Source: Microbacterium sp. SORGH_AS_0428 (lineage in GTDB: Bacteria; Actinomycetota; Actinomycetes; Actinomycetales; Microbacteriaceae). From it: a stretch of 64,000 bases of DNA. Position numbers and translations under genes: made by a program. This document shows positions 16,533 through 25,361 of the stretch, piece after piece (positions within the stretch are counted from its first letter, which is position 1; the number at the start of each line of letters is the position of its first letter). Below the pieces are notes generated by a model that was given only the letters and a program-made list of their open reading frames with translations, was not told the DNA's origin and searched no databases. The stretch lies in NCBI RefSeq assembly GCF_031453615.1, contig NZ_JAVIZT010000001.1:2914001-2978000 (forward strand), written 5' to 3'.

Positions 16533-16907
16533 GTGTATCGCCGTCTCGCCGTCCTGCCCCTGCTCGCCCTGCTGGCGCTGGCCGGATGCGCCTCCGCCTC
16601 CGCGCGCACCAGCGCAGAGGCCTGCCTCAACGTCATGAACTCGTGGCAGGAGTACGCGAGCTTCGCCGAGACTCCCGGGCGCGCGGACGGTGCCGTGGCC
16701 GAGGGGCGCGCGGCGGTGCGGGATGCGGTGAGCCGCGCCTCGGCCGGTGCGCCGGAATGGATGCTGGCGAAGATGAAGGACGCCGACAAGGCGCTCGATG
16801 CGGTGACCGCCGCGCCCTCGAATCCTGACGGCAAGGCGGCGTTCCAAGCCGCATCCGACGCGTTCGAGACGATCCGGGATCAGTGCAAGGCGGATCGGAA
16901 CCTCTAG
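16533..16907 (+). CDS. Small lipoprotein
   Basis: This 124-aa protein starts with GTG. MYRRLAVLPLLALLALAGC-type N-terminus (V read as Met) has a clean lipobox LAGC at residue 19. The mature part is a helical, charged domain with two Cys (AEACLNVMNSW and RDQCKADR), probably disulfide-linked outside the cell. A TAACCT -10 hexamer ends 7 nt before the GTG, suggesting a leaderless mRNA. No known domain is recognised. Confidence 0.7.
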   Translation: MYRRLAVLPLLALLALAGCASASARTSAEACLNVMNSWQEYASFAETPGRADGAVAEGRAAVRDAVSRASAGAPEWMLAKMKDADKALDAVTAAPSNPDGKAAFQAASDAFETIRDQCKADRNL

Positions 16908-16944
16908 CGGCGATCTGTCCGCCCGCAGGACTAGCCTGTGCCGG

Positions 16945-17361
16945 GTGAGCGATGCACTCGACGACGGACCCTTCTTCCACGGCACCAGGGCGCACCTGTC
17001 GCCCGGCGACCTGCTGGTGGCGGGACACCGCTCGAACTATCGTCCCGAGGTCGTGATGAACCACATCTACTTCACGGCCCTGGCGGACGGCGCGGGGCTT
17101 GCGGCAGAGATCGCGGCGCGAGGCGACGATGAGATCCCTCACGTCTACGAGGTGCAGCCGACGGGTCCGTTCGAGAACGATCCGAACGTGACGGACAAGA
17201 AGTTCCCCGGCAATCCCACGCGCTCTTACCGCAGCGCTGCGCCGCTGCGGATCGTTCGGGAGGTGATCGACTGGACCCGCCTGACGCCCGAAGCGCTGCA
17301 GTCCTGGCGGGAACGCATCGATGCGCTGAATGAGAACCCGGACGCGCAGATCATCAACTGA
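16945..17361 (+). CDS. arr: Rifampin ADP-ribosyltransferase
   Basis: This 138-aa protein is of the Arr family throughout: FFHGTRAHLSPGDLLVAGHR, SNYRPEVVMNHIYFTAL, then EVQPTGPFENDPNVTDKKFP and GNPTRSYRS. Arr enzymes inactivate rifamycins by ADP-ribosylating the C23 hydroxyl with NAD+, giving intrinsic resistance in many actinobacteria. Length and motifs are normal, and there is no sign of a mobile context (no integron or transposase nearby). The GTG at 16945 lies 7 nt after a TAGCCT -10 hexamer, so transcription is probably leaderless. Confidence 0.93.
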   Translation: MSDALDDGPFFHGTRAHLSPGDLLVAGHRSNYRPEVVMNHIYFTALADGAGLAAEIAARGDDEIPHVYEVQPTGPFENDPNVTDKKFPGNPTRSYRSAAPLRIVREVIDWTRLTPEALQSWRERIDALNENPDAQIIN

Positions 17362-17373
17362 CCGGGCCAGCGA

Positions 17374-18051
17374 TCACAGCAGGACGGACAAACGCCTCTT
17401 CTTGCGGTTCTCCGCGATAATCCACGCCACGTCGGCATCAGTCGCGTCGAGCGCCAGGAAGGCGGCCAGGCCCGATGCGGGATCGGCGGCGACCGCCACG
17501 CTCCAGCCGTACCCGAGAGCCTGCCGCAACGTCCGCACCTCCGCGTCTCGGCGCTCGGCGAGGGGCCGCTGTGCCAGCGACTCGGTCGCGCGGCGACAGA
17601 CCCCGACGGCGACGGCGGCGGATGCGGGGGAGTGCAGCAGACGCGGCTCGCAGATCGCCGCCACCGCGGCGCGCTGCACGAGCGGGTCGTCCGACTCGGC
17701 CCACGCGGTCACGATCTCGGTGAGCCGCGCGAAGTCGCGATCGCCCAAGAGCTGCAGCCCGATCGCCACGCCTTCGCGTACGCGCCATCGCCCATCGGAT
17801 GCGGCGTGCAGAGCGGCGGCGGCGTACTCCGCCTCGTCGGCGCGAGCGCCGTAGGCCGTTGCGACGCACATCGCGGTGAACTCGTCGTCGCGGGTGCCGA
17901 GCACGAGGAGAGCGGACTCGTCAGCGACCACGGCGAATGCCGCGGCCAGCGCGGTGTTCGCGCGGGGGCCGGGCAGGTCGGAGTTCGCGTCGAGCAGCAT
18001 CGCCCACTCCTCGACGGGCAGCTGGCGCAACCGCGTCTGCCAATCGGTCAT
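17374..18051 (-). CDS. HEAT-repeat-like protein
   Basis: This all-helical protein of 225 aa has repeated Ala/Leu-rich helix pairs, for example EYAAAALHAASDGRWRVREG, VAIGLQLLGDRDFARLTEIV and PLVQRAAVAAICEPRLL. The pattern and the WRVREGVA motif resemble HEAT/PBS-lyase repeats used for protein binding. The ATG at 18051 follows TACGGT by 7 nt, a leaderless layout. It is transcribed in the same direction as the hydrolase gene upstream. The partner is unknown. Confidence 0.65.
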   Translation of the reverse strand: MTDWQTRLRQLPVEEWAMLLDANSDLPGPRANTALAAAFAVVADESALLVLGTRDDEFTAMCVATAYGARADEAEYAAAALHAASDGRWRVREGVAIGLQLLGDRDFARLTEIVTAWAESDDPLVQRAAVAAICEPRLLHSPASAAVAVGVCRRATESLAQRPLAERRDAEVRTLRQALGYGWSVAVAADPASGLAAFLALDATDADVAWIIAENRKKRRLSVLL

Positions 18052-18089
18052 ACCGCTGACCGTATCCCCGGGCGCGGTGACGGGGGACG

Positions 18090-18896
18090 TCAGGGGCCGG
18101 GATAATCCGCGGATGCGGCGTCGGCATCCATGCGTCGCAGCCAGTCGCGGATCAGCGCGGTCGTGATCTGCGGCTGCTCCAGGTGCACGTTGTGCCCCGC
18201 GAGGTCCAGGACCGCGTAGGTGCCGCGCGGATAGTGGTCGCGAAAGCGCCATCCGTCCTCGTAACCCACCACATCGTCCTGCCGTCCGAAAAGGTGCAGT
18301 GCTGGCAGGGTGAACGGCTCGGGGTGCGCCAGCTCGGGAACCGCGGGCAGCGTGTAGCTGGCCGCGATGCGGTCGATGACGGCCGGGTCGGAGCCGCGCA
18401 GGCCAGGAAGGACGTACTCGGTGAACGCGGCGAACGACGCCGTATCCTGCACGACGCTCACTTGCGCGAAGTCGCCGCGAGCATCACCCGCAGCGTCGAG
18501 TACTGCCTCGTCGACACGCAGCACCTGACGCGGCGGCACGATGCGCGCATCATGGCGGGGCTCGAAGACACCGGCGAGCGTGGCCAGCCCCAGCAGCTGT
18601 TCGCGCATCTCGTGCGCGACGTAGCGGGCGATCATCGCGCCGAAAGAGTTGCCGATGATCGCGAACGGCGCCTTACCGAGCGCCGAGCATACATCGTCGA
18701 TGACCGATGAGGCGACGTCGAGAGCGCTCGCAGCATCAGACGGCGGTGCGCCCTCCGCCCATGGCAGATCGAGGTAGTTGCGTTGCCAGGGCAGGTCGCC
18801 GATCGCTTCCTCCAGGGGAAGCATGATGCGGTGATCGACGCCGAAGCCGTGGATGATGACGATCGGGCGGCCGGATCCGGAGGTGTGTGCGATCAC
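18090..18896 (-). CDS. Alpha/beta-fold hydrolase
   Basis: This 268-aa protein has the oxyanion-hole segment VIIHGFGVDH near the N-terminus, the nucleophile elbow IGNSFGAM, and a C-terminal catalytic His in DLAGHNVHLEQP, with an acidic residue in GRQDDVVG. It is cytoplasmic (no signal peptide). The substrate cannot be inferred. The GTG at 18896 lies 6 nt after TACGCT and would be leaderless. The divergent VOC gene starts 81 bp away. Confidence 0.8.
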   Translation of the reverse strand: MIAHTSGSGRPIVIIHGFGVDHRIMLPLEEAIGDLPWQRNYLDLPWAEGAPPSDAASALDVASSVIDDVCSALGKAPFAIIGNSFGAMIARYVAHEMREQLLGLATLAGVFEPRHDARIVPPRQVLRVDEAVLDAAGDARGDFAQVSVVQDTASFAAFTEYVLPGLRGSDPAVIDRIAASYTLPAVPELAHPEPFTLPALHLFGRQDDVVGYEDGWRFRDHYPRGTYAVLDLAGHNVHLEQPQITTALIRDWLRRMDADAASADYPGP

Positions 18897-18977
18897 TGCT
18901 CGAGCGTATGTCGTGTCCGCGACATCGTGGCCGTTCGGTTCAAGACGTGGCAGCCACGCACACCTAGCGTGGAACCC

Positions 18978-19376
18978 ATGGCACTGAGACTCGGATTCAT
19001 CGGCATCGTCACGCAGGACATGGCCGCTTCGCTCGCGTTCTACCGCTCGCTGGGCGTCGACATCCCGGAAGGACAGGACAATGCTCCGCATGTCGATGCG
19101 CGACTGGAAGACGGGGTCGCCCTCGCGTGGGACACAGTCGACACCATCCGCAGCTTCGACCCTGCGTACGAGCCCGCATCCGGAGGTCACCGGATCGCAC
19201 TCGCGTTCGACCAGGGCGCGCCGGATCGGGTGGATGCGGTATTCGCCGGACTCGTGGACGCGGGCTACGCCGGACACGTCCCACCGTGGGATGCGCCGTG
19301 GGGTCAGCGGTACGCGACCCTCCTCGACCCCGACGGCAACTCGATCGATCTCTACGCGGCGCTCGACGCGAACTGA
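18978..19376 (+). CDS. VOC/glyoxalase-family protein
   Basis: This 132-aa protein has two beta-alpha-beta-beta-beta modules typical of the vicinal oxygen chelate fold: LGFIGIVTQDMAASLAFYRS, then an exposed loop and GQRYATLLDPDGNSIDLYAA, the standard closing motif. Such proteins act as metal-dependent lyases, dioxygenases or antibiotic-binding proteins; the specific role is unknown. TAGCGT ends 7 nt before the ATG. Its end overlaps the convergent AraC gene by 25 nt. Confidence 0.8.
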   Translation: MALRLGFIGIVTQDMAASLAFYRSLGVDIPEGQDNAPHVDARLEDGVALAWDTVDTIRSFDPAYEPASGGHRIALAFDQGAPDRVDAVFAGLVDAGYAGHVPPWDAPWGQRYATLLDPDGNSIDLYAALDAN

Positions 19377-20032
19377 GCGGGGCTCGCGCCCACCAGTCGC
19401 CGGAACTCCCGCGTGAGGTGCGACTGGTCCGCGTAACCCGCCGCCGCGGCCACGTCGGCAAGCGTGCGGTCGCCCTGCAGGAGCTGCCGCGCGCGACGCG
19501 CTCGCTCGATGCGCACCAGGGTCGCGTACCCGTAGCCGAAGCGCTCACGCATCCGGCGCCGGAAGGTGCGCTCGGTCTCGTTCATCTCCGCGGCGACACG
19601 GGTCGCGGAGACCGCGCGCCGGGCGCCGAGCTGGACCGCTCGTGACCACGCGTTCTCGATGCCGGCGCGGGAGGCGAGCTCGATCAGACCCGCGATGGGA
19701 TGCGGCCCGTCGCCGAAGCGGACCATCCGCTCGCGCAGGCGACGCGCCTCGTCTGCTGCCACGGTCTCGGTGAGGGGAACGAGCCGATCCGTCAGGTGGG
19801 GGAGAGCGGCGGCGAGGAGACCGTGCGCGCGGCCCGGCGACAGACGCAGCCCGAACGAGCCGTTCGCGGGGTCGGCGACGGCGGCGATCCACCGCGTCGA
19901 TGGCCCGGCGACATAGACGTGATCGGCGAGCAGGATGAGATCGACGCATCCGTCGGCGGGTACTGCGCCGCCCGAGCCGCCGGTCGAGCGCCAGAGCGCC
20001 GATCCATCGGGCAGTGCGCGTTCGGTGTACAC
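19352..20032 (-). CDS. AraC-family transcriptional regulator
   Basis: This 226-aa regulator has an N-terminal DUF6597-like sensor part beginning YTERALPDGSALWRS. Its C-terminal AraC/XylS double HTH includes AAEMNETERTFRRRMRERFG, then RTLADVAAAAGYADQSHLTR and EFRRLVGASPAQFA. The start is the GTG at 20032. It is the last gene of a run with the SRPBCC and TIGR01777 genes upstream and may control them. It converges with the VOC gene. Confidence 0.82.
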   Translation of the reverse strand: MYTERALPDGSALWRSTGGSGGAVPADGCVDLILLADHVYVAGPSTRWIAAVADPANGSFGLRLSPGRAHGLLAAALPHLTDRLVPLTETVAADEARRLRERMVRFGDGPHPIAGLIELASRAGIENAWSRAVQLGARRAVSATRVAAEMNETERTFRRRMRERFGYGYATLVRIERARRARQLLQGDRTLADVAAAAGYADQSHLTREFRRLVGASPAQFASSAA

Positions 20033-20069
20033 GCTGCCATTGTGCCTGCAGGCTGCGACAGGCGTGCGG

Positions 20070-20516
20070 TCAGACTCCCGCTGCCCGCACCAGAACGTCG
20101 TTGCGCTGCCGGATGAGCCGCCGCAGATACGGGACCAGCACGAGTCGTTCGGCCAGCCGACCGAAGAGGGGAGACGCGATCGTGAGGACGTCGGTCATGA
20201 CCGTCTGCCCATCGCGCGTCTCGAATCGATGCTCGTGACGGAAGAGGCGAAACGGCCCCCGCACCTGCTCGTCGACGAAGCGGCGAGGACGATCGAGCGC
20301 GGTGATCTCGGACGTCATCCGGAAGCGCCAACCGAAGTGCCGCGCGCTCCATGTGACGCTCTCTCCCAGGCCGATGAGGCCGCTCGTGACTCCACCGACG
20401 GCGCGCTCACCGGAACGTGCCATCGACTCGAGGTGCGCGTCGATGCTCAGCGACTGATCGAACAGTCGCTCGACGGGCACCGGAGCGCGGGTGATGACCG
20501 TGAAACTCGAGACCAT
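20070..20516 (-). CDS. SRPBCC (START-like) domain protein
   Basis: This 148-aa protein has the START/Bet v1 pattern: SSFTVITRAPVPVERLFDQS, then SVTWSARHFGWRFRMTSEIT, RFVDEQVRGPFRLFRHEHRF, TVMTDVLTIASPLFGRLAE and a long C-terminal helix. It resembles the SRPBCC units often fused to or next to TIGR01777 epimerases, and the TIGR01777 gene is indeed 42 bp upstream. It probably binds a hydrophobic ligand. The role is unknown. Confidence 0.78.
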   Translation of the reverse strand: MVSSFTVITRAPVPVERLFDQSLSIDAHLESMARSGERAVGGVTSGLIGLGESVTWSARHFGWRFRMTSEITALDRPRRFVDEQVRGPFRLFRHEHRFETRDGQTVMTDVLTIASPLFGRLAERLVLVPYLRRLIRQRNDVLVRAAGV

Positions 20517-20558
20517 GCTGTGACTCCTCGTGTGCGATGGCGTATGGGTGGCTGATGG

Positions 20559-21515
20559 TCAGATCGCATCCTCGAGATGCGGCCGTTGAAAGGTGTACCC
20601 GGCGGCCTCGAGCACGCCCGGAACGACCCATCGGCTCTTGAGCACGAGTTCCGGTTCGGTGCGCAGCACCCACATCGCGGGCTCCAGCATCCATCGCCAC
20701 GCGGGCAGTCCGATCGGCATGCCGGTCTTCTGGCGCAGCGCGCGCATGAGGGTGCGGTTGTCGGTCGGCTCCGGGCTCGCGAGGTTCACGGCGCCCGCGA
20801 TCTCCTCGTGCTCGACGAGGAACTCGACGGCCCCGATCACGTCGTCGATGTGCACCCAGCTGAACTTCTGCCGCCCACGTGTCCGGTGCCAGCCGGAGCG
20901 GGGGGATCCGCTCGGACGCGGCCCGATGCCGCGGTAGCGGCGATGGGGGAACCACGGCGAATCGATCTGCGGTCCACCCAGTCCCCAACGGGCGAGCCGG
21001 CGCAGCATGTCGGGCGCAGGGCCATCGCCGAACACGATGGCCATTCGCAGCGCCACGCGGCGCGTGCGCGGCAGCTCGCCGGCGAAGAACTCGCGTTCCC
21101 ACTCCCGCGCGACATCCACGGAGAACCCCTCGCCGAGAACGCCCGAGGCTTCGTCGTTGGCGCGCTGCTCCTCGTGCCGGTAGATCGTCGCCGTCGATGC
21201 GTTCACCCACAGCGGGGGCGGGTTGGGGGCCGCAGCCACGGCGTGGCGGAGAGCCCGCGTGGTCTCGACGCGTGAACGCAGGATCTCATTCCGGTTGACG
21301 TCGTTGTACCGGCAGTTCACCGACTTGCCGGCGAGATTGATGAGAAGGTCGGCGCCGTCGACCGCGTCGACGATCGCACGCGGATCGCCCCAGCCCACGT
21401 GCTCGGCGCGACCGATGCGTCGTATCCGGTATCCGTCGGCTCGCAACGCCTCGACGATCTCGCTCCCCACGAACCCGCTCGCTCCCGCGACGACCGCCTC
21501 CCGCTTGTCCGCCAT
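20559..21515 (-). CDS. TIGR01777-family (SDR39U1-like) epimerase
   Basis: This 318-aa atypical extended SDR has the NAD(P)-binding motif VAGASGFVGSEIVEAL, LLINLAGKSVNCRYNDVNRN (a family hallmark), NASTATIYRH in place of the YxxxK site, and VHIDDVIGAVEFLVEHEEIA near the C-terminus. This group is linked to cell-division inhibitor SulA-like annotations in error; the true substrate is unknown. GGTGGAG precedes the ATG at 21515. It heads an operon with the SRPBCC and AraC genes. Confidence 0.85.
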   Translation of the reverse strand: MADKREAVVAGASGFVGSEIVEALRADGYRIRRIGRAEHVGWGDPRAIVDAVDGADLLINLAGKSVNCRYNDVNRNEILRSRVETTRALRHAVAAAPNPPPLWVNASTATIYRHEEQRANDEASGVLGEGFSVDVAREWEREFFAGELPRTRRVALRMAIVFGDGPAPDMLRRLARWGLGGPQIDSPWFPHRRYRGIGPRPSGSPRSGWHRTRGRQKFSWVHIDDVIGAVEFLVEHEEIAGAVNLASPEPTDNRTLMRALRQKTGMPIGLPAWRWMLEPAMWVLRTEPELVLKSRWVVPGVLEAAGYTFQRPHLEDAI

Positions 21516-21601
21516 GCACTCCACCCTCTGTCGGCAGCCCGTGCTCCGACCGTACCGTCGCCTCGCGGCTCGGCCCCACGGCGCCCGCGATAATGGAGCG
21601 G

Positions 21602-21991
21602 ATGGAGCCGTGGGAACTGCGCGAGTGGCATGCCGAGTACCTCGACGCCTGCAACCGTCACGACCTGGATGCCGTGCGCGGCCTCGTCGCTCCGGACGTT
21701 CGTCGTGCGCATCTGCCCGGCGGGCGGGATGCGTGGATCGACGATCTCGCGGATCTGTTCCACGCCTTCCCGGATTGGCAGTGGCGACGCATCCAACTCG
21801 TGATCGAGGACGACCGGATCGCGGCGCACCTGCGCGGCAGCGGAACTCACGCCGGCGTCTACCGCGGGGTCGCGGCCACACGGCGACACGTCAACGTCGC
21901 GGAGTTCGCGATGTACCGGGTGGTCGGCGGCCGCATCGTCGAGTTCACGGGAACCGGAGACGCTGAGCTGCGGCAGCAGATCGGCGTGTGA
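21602..21991 (+). CDS. SnoaL-like ester cyclase/NTF2-fold protein
   Basis: This 129-aa protein of the SnoaL type has LREWHAEYLDACNRHDLDAV, PDVRRAHLPGGRDAWIDDLA, DLFHAFPDWQWRR, and FAMYRVVGGRIVEFTGTGD. The DLF-AFPDW segment is characteristic of this family. No substrate can be assigned. The ATG at 21602 lies 7 nt after a GATAAT hexamer, so it is probably the true, leaderless start; an ATG at 21593 would add three residues. Confidence 0.75.
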   Translation: MEPWELREWHAEYLDACNRHDLDAVRGLVAPDVRRAHLPGGRDAWIDDLADLFHAFPDWQWRRIQLVIEDDRIAAHLRGSGTHAGVYRGVAATRRHVNVAEFAMYRVVGGRIVEFTGTGDAELRQQIGV

Positions 21992-21997
21992 CGGGCG

Positions 21998-22345
21998 TCA
22001 GTGCGCGGCGTCGTATGCGTCGATGACGGATGCGGCGACGCGCCCGCGCTCCGACACCTGGTGACCGTTGGCCTTCGCCCACTCCCGGATCGCGGTGAGG
22101 TCGCGCGACGAAGATGCCGATCGAGCACGCGGCTTGATGCTCGCGCTCGAGCGCCCCGAGGAGATGCGGCGGGCCGCCGACACATACGGAGCCATCGCAT
22201 CGCGCAGCGCTGCCGCGTTCGCATCCGAGAGGTCGATCTCGTAGGCGATGCCGTCGAGGGAGAAGAGCACGGTCTCGCCCTCGCCCACCTCCAGAACGGA
22301 GTCGTCGAGGTCGTCTACGAGCTGGTGGACGATTCTGCGCGCCAT
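21998..22345 (-). CDS. lsr2: Lsr2 nucleoid-associated protein
   Basis: This 115-aa protein has an N-terminal oligomerisation domain (MARRIVHQLVDDLD, GETVLFSLDGIAYEIDLSDA), a basic Ser-rich linker and a C-terminal DNA-binding domain (LTAIREWAKANGHQVSERGR), ending VIDAYDAAH. The RGR triad inserts into the minor groove of A/T-rich DNA. Lsr2 is the actinobacterial analogue of H-NS and silences horizontally acquired DNA. TATGGT ends 6 nt before the ATG. Confidence 0.93.
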   Translation of the reverse strand: MARRIVHQLVDDLDDSVLEVGEGETVLFSLDGIAYEIDLSDANAAALRDAMAPYVSAARRISSGRSSASIKPRARSASSSRDLTAIREWAKANGHQVSERGRVAASVIDAYDAAH

Positions 22346-22372
22346 GACGTCACCATACAGATCCGCGGCTGC

Positions 22373-23221
22373 TCAGGGCAGCAGCCGGGCCCGGCGCGCC
22401 TTCGCCACGGCCGCGTGCCGCGTCGTGGCTTCCAGCTTCGACATCGCCGCCGCGAGGTACGACTTGACGGTCGTCTCCTTCAACGCCAGCTCCTGAGCGA
22501 TCTGCGCATTGGTCGACCCGAGCGCGGCGCACGCGAGAACGTCCAGTTCCCGCGGGGAGAGCTGCACCGGCGCCGACGGTGCAGGTTGGTCGCCGGCGGC
22601 GACCTCGGCGAGGCGGCGTTCGACGGCGGCCAGACGCTCGCGCAGCGCGGCGTCGCTGACCGTCGCGGAGATCGCACGCAGTTCCGCGAAACTCTCCCGC
22701 ACCTGCTCGCGCGCCGCCGCATCCCACGCGCTCTCCGGGGCCGCATCCTGGGCGCGCTCCACGCGACGGGCGACCTCGTCCCGGATGCGGAGCTCCGATG
22801 CGAGGGCGTCGGCGATCTTCAACGCCGGCGCCGCCGTCAGCTCATCCACGGCCGTCTGACCCCAGGAACCGCAGTACAGCACGCCGCGGGTCCGGCCGGC
22901 TGCGACGACGGGGACCGCGAAGAGCGTCGCGATGCCTTCGCCGAGGATCGGACCGTCGTAGTCGTGGGTGATCCCGCGTGCGCTCCGGTAGTCCAGGGCG
23001 AGGCGCGGGCGCTTCTCCGTGAGCGCCCTTCCTCCGAGCCCCCGCTGTTCGCGCACGACAAGGCCTTCGATGGTCCGCCCGCGCGCTCCGACGATGGAGC
23101 TCACGTGCACGGAGTGCTCGCGAACCAGCCCGCCGAAGGCGACGGGGAAGCGCGTGCGAGCGACCAGATCGTGGACGGCACGCGTCATCAACTGCAGATC
23201 GCTGGTGGTTCCGGGGGACAT
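22373..23221 (-). CDS. GAF-LuxR transcriptional regulator beside the acetate symporter
   Basis: This 282-aa protein combines an N-terminal GAF-like sensor (VHDLVARTRFPVAFGGLV, GIATLFAVPVVAAGRTRGVL), a helical linker and a C-terminal LuxR HTH (LSPRELDVLACAALGSTNAQ, then ELALKETTVKSYLAAAMSKL). It is divergent from the DUF485-actP operon, with a 131-bp gap, an arrangement suggesting it controls acetate uptake. That is inferred from position. The ligand of the GAF domain is unknown. Confidence 0.82.
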   Translation of the reverse strand: MSPGTTSDLQLMTRAVHDLVARTRFPVAFGGLVREHSVHVSSIVGARGRTIEGLVVREQRGLGGRALTEKRPRLALDYRSARGITHDYDGPILGEGIATLFAVPVVAAGRTRGVLYCGSWGQTAVDELTAAPALKIADALASELRIRDEVARRVERAQDAAPESAWDAAAREQVRESFAELRAISATVSDAALRERLAAVERRLAEVAAGDQPAPSAPVQLSPRELDVLACAALGSTNAQIAQELALKETTVKSYLAAAMSKLEATTRHAAVAKARRARLLP

Positions 23222-23352
23222 AGGTGCTACCTACTTCCGGGGGTGTCGGCCTCGTTGCCGATTTTCGTAGCGTCGACCCTACCATCGCCGCGAAGAGGCG
23301 ACGACGGCTCGGATGGACACCCCGCATCCGCGGCATGAGGCAAGGAGGCCAC

Positions 23353-23706
23353 ATGACTGAATCGCACGACCGCGCCGCAGACGGCGCGGGAATCGACTAC
23401 ATCGAGGTGGAGGAATCACCCCCGTTCCAACGCCTGAAACGAGCGCAGCGCGCGTTCGTCTTCCCCCTCGCGATCGCGTTCCTGCTCTGGTATTTCGTCT
23501 ACGTGCTGCTCTCATCGTTCGCGGCCGACTTCATGGCCACGCGCGTCTCGGGTGACATCACCGTGGGGCTGCTGCTCGGGCTCGGCCAGTTCGTCTCGAC
23601 GTTCGTGATCACGATGGCCTACGTCGCCTACGCCAACCGGCGCCTCGACCCGCAGTCGCGCGCGATCCGGGAGGACCTGGAGCGGCGAGAGGCGGGTGCG
23701 CGATGA
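23353..23706 (+). CDS. DUF485 membrane protein, ActP partner
   Basis: This 117-aa protein has two membrane spans: FVFPLAIAFLLWYFVYVLLS and LLLGLGQFVSTFVITMAYVA. The segment FQRLKRAQRAFVFPL and the closing YANRRLDPQ are typical of DUF485 (YjcH-like) proteins found with sodium/solute symporters. AAGGAGG lies 8 nt before the ATG. Its stop overlaps the actP start (ATGA), so the two are co-translated; it may stabilise or regulate the symporter. Confidence 0.87.
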   Translation: MTESHDRAADGAGIDYIEVEESPPFQRLKRAQRAFVFPLAIAFLLWYFVYVLLSSFAADFMATRVSGDITVGLLLGLGQFVSTFVITMAYVAYANRRLDPQSRAIREDLERREAGAR

Positions 23707-25319
23707 ACGAGGTCTTCGGAGCCATCCACGCAGCTGTCCAGACGGTCGAGAACGATCCCGTCCTGAACATCTCGATCTTCGCCGCGTTCGTCGCGGTGAC
23801 GCTGTTCATCGTCATCCGCGCGTCGCGCAACAACAAGACCGCCGCCGACTACTACGCGGCCGGTCGCTCGTTCACCGGGCCGCAGAACGGCTTCGCGATC
23901 GCCGGCGACTACCTCTCGGCGGCATCCTTCCTCGGCATCTGCGGAGCCATCGCGATCAACGGCTACGACGGGTTCCTCTACTCGATCGGGTTCCTGGTGG
24001 CGTGGCTGGTCGCGCTGCTGCTCGTGGCAGAGCTGATGCGCAACACCGGGCGCTTCACGATGGCCGATGTCCTGTCGTTCCGTCTCAAGGAGCGACCGGT
24101 GCGGATGGCGGCGGCCATCACGACGCTCGCGGTGTGCTTCTTCTACCTGCTCGCGCAGATGGCCGGCGCCGGCGGGCTGGTCTCGCTGCTGCTGGGCATC
24201 GGCGACCAGATCGGGCAGTCCATCGTCGTCGCGGTGGTCGGGGTACTGATGATCGTCTACGTGCTGATCGGCGGGATGAAGGGCACGACCTGGGTGCAGA
24301 TCGTGAAGGCGTTCCTGCTCATCGGCGGCGCGCTGGTCATGACCGTGTGGGTGCTGGCGATCAACGGGTTCAACCTGAACACGTTGCTCGAGAGCGCCGT
24401 CGCCGCCTCGCCGAAGGGTGATGCCGTGCTCGCCCCCGGCCTCCAATACGGCAAGAACCCGTGGGACTTCATCTCGCTCGCGCTGGCGCTCGTGCTCGGC
24501 ACCGCGGGTCTGCCGCACGTGCTGATGCGCTTCTACACGGTGCCCACTGCGAAGGAGGCGCGGCGTTCGGTCGTCTGGGCGATCTGGTTGATCGGTCTCT
24601 TCTATCTGCTCACCCTCGTGCTCGGCTACGGTGCGGGTGCGATGGTCGGTCCCGAGACGATCGCGGCCGCGCCCGGCGGCGTCAACTCCGCCGCCCCGCT
24701 TCTCGCCCTCTACCTGGGCGGTCCCGTGCTGCTCGGCTTCATCTCCGCGGTGGCGTTCGCGACGATCCTCGCGGTCGTCGCCGGCCTCACGATCACGGCG
24801 GCGGCCTCGTTCGCGCACGACATCTATGCGAGCGTCGTGAAGAAGGGCAACGTGCCCCCGGACGGCGAAGTCAAGGTCGCGCGACGTACCGTCATCGTGA
24901 TCGGCGTGCTGGCCATCATCGGCGGCATCGGCGTGCAGGGACAGAACGTGGCGTTCCTGGTCGCGCTGGCCTTCGCCGTCGCCGCATCGGCGAACCTGCC
25001 CACCATCCTGTTCTCGCTGTTCTGGCGCAAGTTCACCACGCGCGGAGCGGTGTGGAGCATGTACGGCGGACTCGGAGCGGCGATCGTGCTGATCGTGCTG
25101 TCGCCGGTGTTCTGGGGCACGCCCACGAGCGTGTTCAAGGACGTCGGTGTCGCGATCTGGCCGCTCAACAACCCGGGCATCATCTCGATCCCCTTGGGCT
25201 TCTTCCTCGGATGGTTGGGGTCGGTGACCTCGCGCCGTGCCGAGGACCGGAAGAAGGCCGCAGAGATGGAGGTGCGCTCGCTCACCGGGTTCGGCGCTGA
25301 GAAGGCGGTCGACCACTAG
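23703..25319 (+). CDS. actP: Cation/acetate symporter ActP-type (SSS family)
   Basis: This 538-aa protein has about 13 membrane spans. SSS-family marks include AGRSFTGPQNGFAIAGDYLS, ASFLGICGAIAINGYDGFLY, GGMKGTTWVQIVKAF and GTAGLPHVLMRFYTVPTAKE, the usual ActP signature. It would import acetate or a similar short monocarboxylate with a cation. Together with acs (55228) it would let the cell use acetate. It is coupled to the DUF485 gene by a 4-nt overlap and ends at a strong bidirectional terminator. Confidence 0.9.
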   Translation: MNEVFGAIHAAVQTVENDPVLNISIFAAFVAVTLFIVIRASRNNKTAADYYAAGRSFTGPQNGFAIAGDYLSAASFLGICGAIAINGYDGFLYSIGFLVAWLVALLLVAELMRNTGRFTMADVLSFRLKERPVRMAAAITTLAVCFFYLLAQMAGAGGLVSLLLGIGDQIGQSIVVAVVGVLMIVYVLIGGMKGTTWVQIVKAFLLIGGALVMTVWVLAINGFNLNTLLESAVAASPKGDAVLAPGLQYGKNPWDFISLALALVLGTAGLPHVLMRFYTVPTAKEARRSVVWAIWLIGLFYLLTLVLGYGAGAMVGPETIAAAPGGVNSAAPLLALYLGGPVLLGFISAVAFATILAVVAGLTITAAASFAHDIYASVVKKGNVPPDGEVKVARRTVIVIGVLAIIGGIGVQGQNVAFLVALAFAVAASANLPTILFSLFWRKFTTRGAVWSMYGGLGAAIVLIVLSPVFWGTPTSVFKDVGVAIWPLNNPGIISIPLGFFLGWLGSVTSRRAEDRKKAAEMEVRSLTGFGAEKAVDH

Positions 25320-25322
25320 CGA

Positions 25323-25361
25323 CATCGTCCGGCGGGCGGCCTACACGCCCGCCGGACGATG
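25323..25361. terminator. Bidirectional terminator between actP and the Ogt-like gene
   Basis: A perfect 16-bp stem (CATCGTCCGGCGGGCG and its complement) has a 7-nt loop. It sits between two convergent genes and overlaps the last codons of the Ogt-like gene. Confidence 0.85.

Noticed and set aside
16945..17361. arr as part of a resistance mobile element
   Set aside because: No integron, transposase or direct repeat flanks it; neighbours are ordinary chromosomal genes.
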